From NCBI GenBank assembly GCA_030528285.1, contig JAUMZE010000005.1, positions 62,001 to 126,000 of the forward strand: a stretch of DNA of 64,000 nucleotides. The letters run 5' to 3'. The translations under genes and the position numbers were made by a program. The stretch's first letter is position 1. Every line of letters begins with the position of its first letter. The notes beneath the pieces were generated by a model. It saw only the letters and a program-made list of their open reading frames with translations, had not been told where the DNA came from and did no database searches. Shown here piece after piece: positions 58,924-64,000 of the stretch. The stretch comes from Aerococcus sp. (lineage in GTDB: Bacteria; Bacillota; Bacilli; Lactobacillales; Aerococcaceae).

Positions 58924-59983
58924 GTTTTACGGCAATAAATGGTTCGCATTGATTATTTCTTTCTTCCTCACGATGCTCCTCTTCTTCTATGTCAAAACAG
59001 AGGCTCACAACAACAGTGCCGCGAATCTCTTTACCAATGTGAGTGAAGAGGTCACCGAAACGATTTCGGATGTGCCGGTGCATGTGACAGGAGACATCGA
59101 TCAATATTATGTGACGGGGATTCCTGAGTCAGTTTCTGTTGAACTCAAGGGCCCTAAAAATGTGATTAATCAAACGCTCCAAGGCAAGAAATTCCGTGTG
59201 GTCACAGAGGATCTCTCAAAGCTCGGGACCGGGACGCATTATGTCCAATTCAAGGTGGAGAATCTCTCAGATGAAGTATCCTACCGCATCTCCCCATCGA
59301 CCGCTGAGATTATGATTTCTCAGCTCGAATCGCAGTCCTTCCCTGTTGAGATCCAGCTCAATAATCGTGAAGGCGTCGCAAACGGCTACGAGATTACAAC
59401 GGAGAGCACCAATCCAGCGAATGTGACCCTCACTGGTTCCAAGGATACTCTCCAGCAGATCAAGCGCGTGTACGTGAATGTGACGCTCCCGAACAACCAG
59501 AACAGTAACTACAGCACCGAAGCGACCGTGATTACGGAGGATGCCAATGGAAAAATCTTGAATCTCTCCTCTAGCCCTGAAACCGTCAAGGCAACCATCA
59601 CTATCAGCCCTCAAGGTAAGCAAGTTCCGGTCAAAATCGAAACAACCAACGAAGACCCCAATACCCACTACCAAATCACCCTCCCAAATCAGCAGAAACA
59701 GGTAACTGTCTTTGGTGAGCAGCAGGTCCTCCAGCAGATCAGTCAGGTGGTGGGGACAGTGGATGTATCTGGGATCAGTGGCCAAACCGAAAAAGAGGTG
59801 GCCCTGACGATTCCAACCGGCGCGAGAGGGATCAACCCCGAGAAGGTTCGGATTACGATCGTCGTCCAGAAGAATTCGGAGAGCTCCTCCGCTAACGCCT
59901 CCCAGAGTAGCAGTTCTTCCGCTAGCGAGAGCTCCGAAAGCTCAAACACAGAAGAATCGCAGTCCAGTGAATTGTCATCTTAA
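58916..59983 (+). CDS. cdaR: CdaA regulatory protein CdaR (YbbR-domain)
   Basis: About 355 residues: one N-terminal membrane anchor (WFALIISFFLTMLLFFYV), then three or four repeated extracellular YbbR domains (recognisable by VTGDIDQYYVTGIPESVSVELKGP and the repeated VTLTGSKDTLQQI, VTVFGEQQVLQQI), and a serine-rich tail of about 30 residues. It binds and modulates CdaA. The ATG at 58916 (or 58913) overlaps the cdaA end; further upstream starts lie inside cdaA. Confidence 0.92.
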   Translation: MNKFYGNKWFALIISFFLTMLLFFYVKTEAHNNSAANLFTNVSEEVTETISDVPVHVTGDIDQYYVTGIPESVSVELKGPKNVINQTLQGKKFRVVTEDLSKLGTGTHYVQFKVENLSDEVSYRISPSTAEIMISQLESQSFPVEIQLNNREGVANGYEITTESTNPANVTLTGSKDTLQQIKRVYVNVTLPNNQNSNYSTEATVITEDANGKILNLSSSPETVKATITISPQGKQVPVKIETTNEDPNTHYQITLPNQQKQVTVFGEQQVLQQISQVVGTVDVSGISGQTEKEVALTIPTGARGINPEKVRITIVVQKNSESSSANASQSSSSSASESSESSNTEESQSSELSS

Positions 59984-60072
59984 TTCGTTTTGATTTTATT
60001 GTATCACCAGTGATTTTTCGCTAAGATAAGTAGACATTATATTGCAGTTAAAAGTTAGGAGATTTAGTTGTC

Positions 60073-61437
60073 ATGAGAAAGTATTTTGGAACTGATGGTG
60101 TACGTGGCCTCGCCAATCGCGAATTAACGCCTGAGATGGCCTTTAAATTGGGGCGATTCGGCGGTTATGTTCTCCTCCAGCACAACACCACGGATGAGGA
60201 ACACCCGAAATGTCTCGTTGGGAGGGACACCCGAATTTCCGGTGAATTATTGGGTCATGCGCTCATTGCTGGGTTACTCTCAGTAGGAATCGAAGTCCTC
60301 GACCTCGGTATTATCACAACACCGGCAGTTGCCTATCTGACGCAACACACCGGAGCAGTGGCTGGGGTTATGATCTCCGCCAGCCACAATCCAGCGCCAG
60401 ATAACGGCATCAAATTCTTCGGCAGCAATGGGGTCAAACTCTCCGACGAACAAGAAGAAGAAATCGAACAATATCTCACCCAGGATGCCGCTGATGACCT
60501 CCCACGTCCGAGCGCAGAGGGATTAGGACATTACAACGCCTATCCTGAAGGGGTGGCGAAATATCTCGAGTTCCTCCAAGAAACTATTCCGGATGATCTC
60601 TCCGGTTTGAAAATCTGCGTGGACGGGGCAAACGGTTCCGCCTCTCCACTTGTGAATCGCCTATTTAGTGATGTCAGCGCTGATTTCGACACCCTCGGCA
60701 CCACCCCAAACGGTCTCAACATTAACGATGGCGTTGGCTCCACCCATCCAGAAACTTTGGCTCATGCGGTTATTGAACAGAACGCCATGGCCGGGGTTGC
60801 CTTCGATGGGGATGCAGATCGCTGCATCGCCGTGGATGAGAAGGGACGCGTGATTGACGGCGACCATATCATGTACATCTGCGGGAAATATCTCGACAAA
60901 AAAGGCAAACTCAACGACCACACCATTGTTTCGACCGTCATGAGTAACCTCGGTTTCCATAAAACTGTGAAAGCTGCGGACATGAAGGATGTGGTGACGA
61001 AGGTTGGGGACCGTTATGTGTCTGAAGAAATGCGTAAACACGATTACAGCCTCGGGGGCGAACAATCCGGCCACATTATCTTTAGAGAGTTTGCGACCAC
61101 GGGAGACGGGCTCTTAACCGCTCTCCAACTCCTCAACGTGATGAAACAGACCGGCCAACCACTCTCAGAACTTGCTGATGAAGTGACGATCTACCCACAA
61201 ATCCTGATCAATATTGATGTCACCCGCGAAGGACGCGAAGAAGCGATGCAGTCGCCAACAGTTCAAGCGGTCATTAAAGAGGTTGAGGCTGAAATGAACG
61301 GCAACGGACGTATTCTCGTGCGCCCAAGTGGCACGCAGAACTTGTTGCGTGTCATGGTGGAAGCTCAAACTGACGAGCTCGCTGAAAAATATGCAAACAC
61401 AATTGCCGATCAAGTCCGAGAAGAATTTGGGATCTAA
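60073..61437 (+). CDS. glmM: Phosphoglucosamine mutase
   Basis: A 454-residue alpha-phosphohexomutase making glucosamine-1-phosphate for peptidoglycan. [11 protein letters not shown] at the N terminus, the phosphoserine loop [18 protein letters not shown], the metal loop DGDADRC, the sugar loop [10 protein letters not shown] and the phosphate-binding [13 protein letters not shown] are all present. Third gene of the cdaA operon; a typical Firmicute arrangement linking cell wall synthesis with c-di-AMP. Confidence 0.97.
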   Translation: MRKYFGTDGVRGLANRELTPEMAFKLGRFGGYVLLQHNTTDEEHPKCLVGRDTRISGELLGHALIAGLLSVGIEVLDLGIITTPAVAYLTQHTGAVAGVMISASHNPAPDNGIKFFGSNGVKLSDEQEEEIEQYLTQDAADDLPRPSAEGLGHYNAYPEGVAKYLEFLQETIPDDLSGLKICVDGANGSASPLVNRLFSDVSADFDTLGTTPNGLNINDGVGSTHPETLAHAVIEQNAMAGVAFDGDADRCIAVDEKGRVIDGDHIMYICGKYLDKKGKLNDHTIVSTVMSNLGFHKTVKAADMKDVVTKVGDRYVSEEMRKHDYSLGGEQSGHIIFREFATTGDGLLTALQLLNVMKQTGQPLSELADEVTIYPQILINIDVTREGREEAMQSPTVQAVIKEVEAEMNGNGRILVRPSGTQNLLRVMVEAQTDELAEKYANTIADQVREEFGI

Positions 61438-61470
61438 CTCACTCATGAAGATCTTATAAATGTACATACA

Positions 61471-61509
61471 GAAAAAGCCATGGCGGTGCTGATCGTCATG
61501 GCTTTTTTA
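61471..61509. terminator. Bidirectional terminator between glmM and yidD
   Basis: AAAAAGCCATG pairs with CATGGCTTTTTT around a short imperfect inner stem. A and T runs on both sides. Confidence 0.88.
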
Positions 61510-61573
61510 TGACATAAGGACTAACGGACGGTGCTCTCAATGTAGAGACCATCTCCGTGCCACTCTGGCTTCG

Positions 61574-61882
61574 TTACGATTTATGGTGCGGATGGCGGGT
61601 GGCATATTGCTTTACCAAGGCTGCCCGCTCTGATTCACTGATCGGTGCAGTATTTCGGCGCAAAGAGAAATGGTCCGGTACCACATCGATGCCCCCGGGT
61701 GCGAGCGGGTGGCAGCGCAGAATCCGAGCCGTTCCCATCAAGAAACCCTTGACTGCCCCATGTTTCTCCAACGCCCGGAGCATGTAGGCAGAACAGGACG
61801 GATAGTAGCGGCAACTCGCTGGAAACAGTGGGGAAATCCAGCGCTGATATCCCCGCACCATCAGTGTCAGCAGTTGCTTCAT
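61574..61882 (-). CDS. yidD: Membrane protein insertion efficiency factor YidD
   Basis: A 102-residue YidD protein: [59 protein letters not shown] contains the three conserved cysteines and the RCHP motif. It assists YidC-dependent insertion of membrane proteins. The C-terminal 25 residues are a variable tail. It starts one base after the DJ-1 gene, so the two are co-transcribed. Confidence 0.95.
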   Translation of the reverse strand: MKQLLTLMVRGYQRWISPLFPASCRYYPSCSAYMLRALEKHGAVKGFLMGTARILRCHPLAPGGIDVVPDHFSLRRNTAPISESERAALVKQYATRHPHHKS

Positions 61883-61883
61883 A

Positions 61884-62465
61884 CTATTTCGTGTGAACCC
61901 ATGCTTCTACTTGTGGCAACAACAACCCCTGTGCAACTTCTTGGGCAGCCTCTTTACCTTTGAGGAGTTCAATAATCGCTAAGGCGAAGTAAACCGCAGT
62001 GGCTGGTCCTTGGCTCGTCATCACTTTTTCGTCAGCATCATACACAACCACTTCATCATTCACATAGTCCTTGAAAGTCACCTGATCATGCAGCGATGGG
62101 AAAACGGTCCCTCTGATCTGTTGGCTGATGCCCGCCCTGTCTAGAACGATTGGGGAGGCACAGATGCTGGCAATGTAACGTCCAGCTGCTTTTTGTGCTT
62201 TGAGAGCTTCCATGACATTTTCATTGGCAGAGAGGGCCTCAACACCGCCCATACCCCCAGGCGTAATCACCATATCATAGTCTGCTACGTCCACGTCCTC
62301 CAACAGATGATCCGCGGTAATGTGGATGTTGTGCGAACCCACTGTGTCTAAATTGCCTTCTGTTGCGATCGCATCAATGTCAATCTCAGCGCGACGCAGG
62401 TAGTCAATCACCGTGACTGCTTCGGTTTCTTCATAGCCTTTACTTAACAAAATCATTACTTTCAT
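61884..62465 (-). CDS. DJ-1/PfpI family protein
   Basis: A 193-residue DJ-1/ThiJ protein with nucleophile cysteine in [11 protein letters not shown] and the conserved glutamate early in KGYEETEAV. Members act as glyoxalase/deglycase or chaperones; activity unproven here. The ATG at 62465 follows AGGGAGA by five bases; the longer frame starts upstream without a good site. Confidence 0.88.
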   Translation of the reverse strand: MKVMILLSKGYEETEAVTVIDYLRRAEIDIDAIATEGNLDTVGSHNIHITADHLLEDVDVADYDMVITPGGMGGVEALSANENVMEALKAQKAAGRYIASICASPIVLDRAGISQQIRGTVFPSLHDQVTFKDYVNDEVVVYDADEKVMTSQGPATAVYFALAIIELLKGKEAAQEVAQGLLLPQVEAWVHTK

Positions 62466-62614
62466 TGTATCTCTCCCTTTCTGAAAGCCTGCTTGGAACA
62501 CTTCCATTATAACAAATTCCCCACAACCAGGCGATCATTCCGGATTTCAGCGCTAAATCGAAGGCTGGTAAGTTCTATATACAACAGATAGCCCTCTTTA
62601 AGAGCTCCCCCTAA

Positions 62615-62649
62615 CAAAAAACGGTTGAGAGGCCTTCCCCTCAACCGTT
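62615..62649 (-). terminator. Terminator of the asp23 operon
   Basis: AACGGTTGAG pairs with CTCAACCGTT, followed leftward by six U. Confidence 0.88.
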
Positions 62650-62679
62650 CGCATAATAGATCCTTAATGAACAAATGGA

Positions 62680-63171
62680 TTATTGTACGCGGGTGCCGTC
62701 TGCATACTCGCCTTTTTCGTTTTTTTCACGAACTTTAGCGATTTCTTTTTGGCGACGTTCTTGTTGTTTGCGGCGTTCTTCGTTCTGTGCGCGTTCCCAT
62801 TCACCACGGGTAATCACGTCATTTACATTCATATTGACTTCAACGACTTTGAGACCAGTCATTTGTTTTACATTATTTTCAACAACCTTGATCGCTTGTT
62901 CGAAGGCTTTGCGGATGTCCTTGCCATATTCCGCAACCACTTCCAAATCAATCGCAACTTCTTCTTTACCAACTTCTGCAGAAACCCCTTTTGTGTCGTC
63001 TGCGCTGTCTGTGAAGAAGCCCATGATGTCGTTAGTGAAGTTCCCTTTTAATTCCAAAATTCCATCGATATTTTGGATGGAGTAGTTCGCGATCTTTTCG
63101 AGCACCTTGTCTTCAAAGGTCAATTCATTTTTACGTTCTACATTTTGATTTTCTTTTGCTTTTTCTGCCAT
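62680..63171 (-). CDS. asp23: Alkaline shock protein Asp23/Gls24 family
   Basis: A 163-residue Asp23-family protein: LTFEDKVLEKIANYSIQNIDGILELKG and VAIDLEVVAEYGKDIRKAFEQAIKVVENNVKQMTGLKVVEVNMNVNDV are the domain core; the charged tail (EERRKQQERRQKEIAKVREK) is a lactobacillus-type extension. It forms membrane-associated assemblies through AmaP, encoded upstream. ATG at 63171 follows AAAGGATAGG. Confidence 0.93.
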   Translation of the reverse strand: MAEKAKENQNVERKNELTFEDKVLEKIANYSIQNIDGILELKGNFTNDIMGFFTDSADDTKGVSAEVGKEEVAIDLEVVAEYGKDIRKAFEQAIKVVENNVKQMTGLKVVEVNMNVNDVITRGEWERAQNEERRKQQERRQKEIAKVREKNEKGEYADGTRVQ

Positions 63172-63222
63172 ATTGTATCCTATCCTTTCATAAATAAATG
63201 ACTTCATTATCATTCAACAGTG

Positions 63223-63432
63223 TTAACGCCGACGCCAAGAACGCAGCCAACGTTGGAGCGTGCTCCCCCCATCGAAGTATTCACCGACTAAATAACCGAT
63301 AATCGTTAATAACACAATCGCAAGTGTGCGGAAAAATCCCACCGTCACCAACAGTAATGCGCCGACAAAGAAGACCAGTGTGCCAATCACGCGACCACGG
63401 TAGGTATTCCAATATCTTAGCCATTGATTCAT
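63223..63432 (-). CDS. DUF2273 small membrane protein
   Basis: A 69-residue protein with two membrane helices (VIGTLVFFVGALLLVTVGFF, LAIVLLTIIGYLVGEYF) and a basic tail. DUF2273 members always sit between amaP and asp23-like genes; role unknown, probably part of the same membrane assembly. Confidence 0.92.
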   Translation of the reverse strand: MNQWLRYWNTYRGRVIGTLVFFVGALLLVTVGFFRTLAIVLLTIIGYLVGEYFDGGSTLQRWLRSWRRR

Positions 63433-63449
63433 CTAGCTCGACCTCCTAC

Positions 63450-64000
63450 CTACTTAACCCGTGGCTGTTTGCGACGTAATATGGGCTTTGATTCTGCCCT
63501 TTTCTCTGCTTCCTGCATCGTCACATTCACCGTACCGACTGTCACGCCAAGAGTACGTTCCACAGACTTCTGGACAGCTTCTTGGATCCGCTCACTGAGG
63601 CCTGTCTGATCGGCAGCGTCCTCCGTATAAGCCGTCACATTCACCGTCGTTTCTTCTGGACGCTTATACATAGTGACATTCACATCCTCATCCAATACGC
63701 TACTGAAACGACGCGTCGCCACAGCCGCAGCCGAGGCCACTGCCGTCTTGGTGAGGGTGAGGGTACCACGGCCATTCTTCACAGCCACATAATTCTTAGT
63801 GGACGGTGCCAATAACCCATGGATGAATAGGACGACCACCGCGCACAGTAGGACACCGAGGACAACGATTTCGGCTAAAACAAGGGATTCATTAACAAGT
63901 ACATGGTTCCAAACGAACTCAGTAAGACCTCCGAACGAAGTCAGCGCAGCAATTGCCGTCCCTAGCGCCAGAAACGCAACGAGGGTCCATACAATCCGGA
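63450..64000 (-). CDS. amaP: Alkaline shock membrane anchor AmaP, partial
   Basis: The frame is open to the right edge and gives about 183 residues; only the extreme N terminus is missing. Two membrane helices (VWTLVAFLALGTAIAALTSF and VLAEIVVLGVLLCAVVVLFIHGLL) precede an Asp23-like domain (NVTMYKRPEETTVNVTAYTEDAA, IQEAVQKSVERTLGVTVGTVNVTMQ). It anchors Asp23 to the membrane. First gene of the leftward amaP-DUF2273-asp23 operon in this window. Confidence 0.9.
   Translation of the reverse strand, partial: RIVWTLVAFLALGTAIAALTSFGGLTEFVWNHVLVNESLVLAEIVVLGVLLCAVVVLFIHGLLAPSTKNYVAVKNGRGTLTLTKTAVASAAAVATRRFSSVLDEDVNVTMYKRPEETTVNVTAYTEDAADQTGLSERIQEAVQKSVERTLGVTVGTVNVTMQEAEKRAESKPILRRKQPRVK

Overview
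The window looks like a chromosomal segment of a low-to-mid GC Gram-positive bacterium of the order Lactobacillales, most likely a Lactobacillaceae member. The basis is strong AAGGAGG-type ribosome binding sites, Rex, CdaA-CdaR-GlmM, Asp23/AmaP, the cysS-mrnC-rlmB-rae1-sigma factor gene order, several PTS systems, CcpA-type cre sites, T-box and TPP leaders, and Fst-type toxins. Genus and species cannot be fixed from the sequence alone. No integrase, transposase, CRISPR array, rRNA gene or replication origin was seen.

Left part (1-19 kb) is mostly housekeeping: a glycine-betaine ABC ATPase cut by the window edge, an RsmC-like methyltransferase, a P-loop kinase-like protein, rex, an ABC-F ATPase, a TPP-riboswitch-controlled thiamine transporter (thiT), an aldose epimerase, a flavin reductase, the block sigma factor-rae1-rlmB-mrnC-cysS, a two-gene membrane protein operon (DUF2871), a T-box-controlled archaeal-type prolyl-tRNA synthetase, a CBS protein, a purine permease and a nitroreductase.

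At 19.2-20.1 kb lies a compact RNA locus that ORF calling misses: two 28-29 codon Fst/Ldr-type toxin peptides, each facing an antisense promoter, plus a third antisense unit that seems to have no toxin. From here to about 33.0 kb the DNA is visibly AT-richer than its surroundings. It carries a PTS operon with two class II aldolases and a PRD regulator, then a cluster of two quinate/shikimate-type dehydrogenases, a short-chain dehydrogenase (SDR), a TIM-barrel protein, two MFS permeases and a LysR regulator.

From 33.1 to 40.0 kb, back in GC-richer DNA, is a second set with paralogous members: type I 3-dehydroquinate dehydratase, another quinate/shikimate dehydrogenase, a 966-residue fusion of old-yellow-enzyme, FMN-binding and fumarate-reductase-like domains, another LysR and another SDR. 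Together these look like a system that takes up plant hydroaromatic acids (quinate, shikimate), interconverts them, and probably uses the C=C bond of shikimate or dehydroshikimate as an electron sink. This is the most interesting part of the window.

Right part (40-64 kb) holds a trehalose operon with divergent TreR, a glycerol dehydrogenase and dihydroxyacetone kinase (DhaMKL) block with cre-like sites, an esterase, an operon of a membrane protein with a catalytically degenerate GH13-like protein, a HAD phosphatase, an internally deleted Nudix gene and a PanT-like ECF S component, then three tRNA genes overall (Gln-CTG, Gln-TTG, Tyr-GTA), the ribose operon rbsKDU with rbsR, the cdaA-cdaR-glmM operon, yidD, a DJ-1/PfpI protein, and the alkaline-shock operon amaP-DUF2273-asp23, cut by the right edge.
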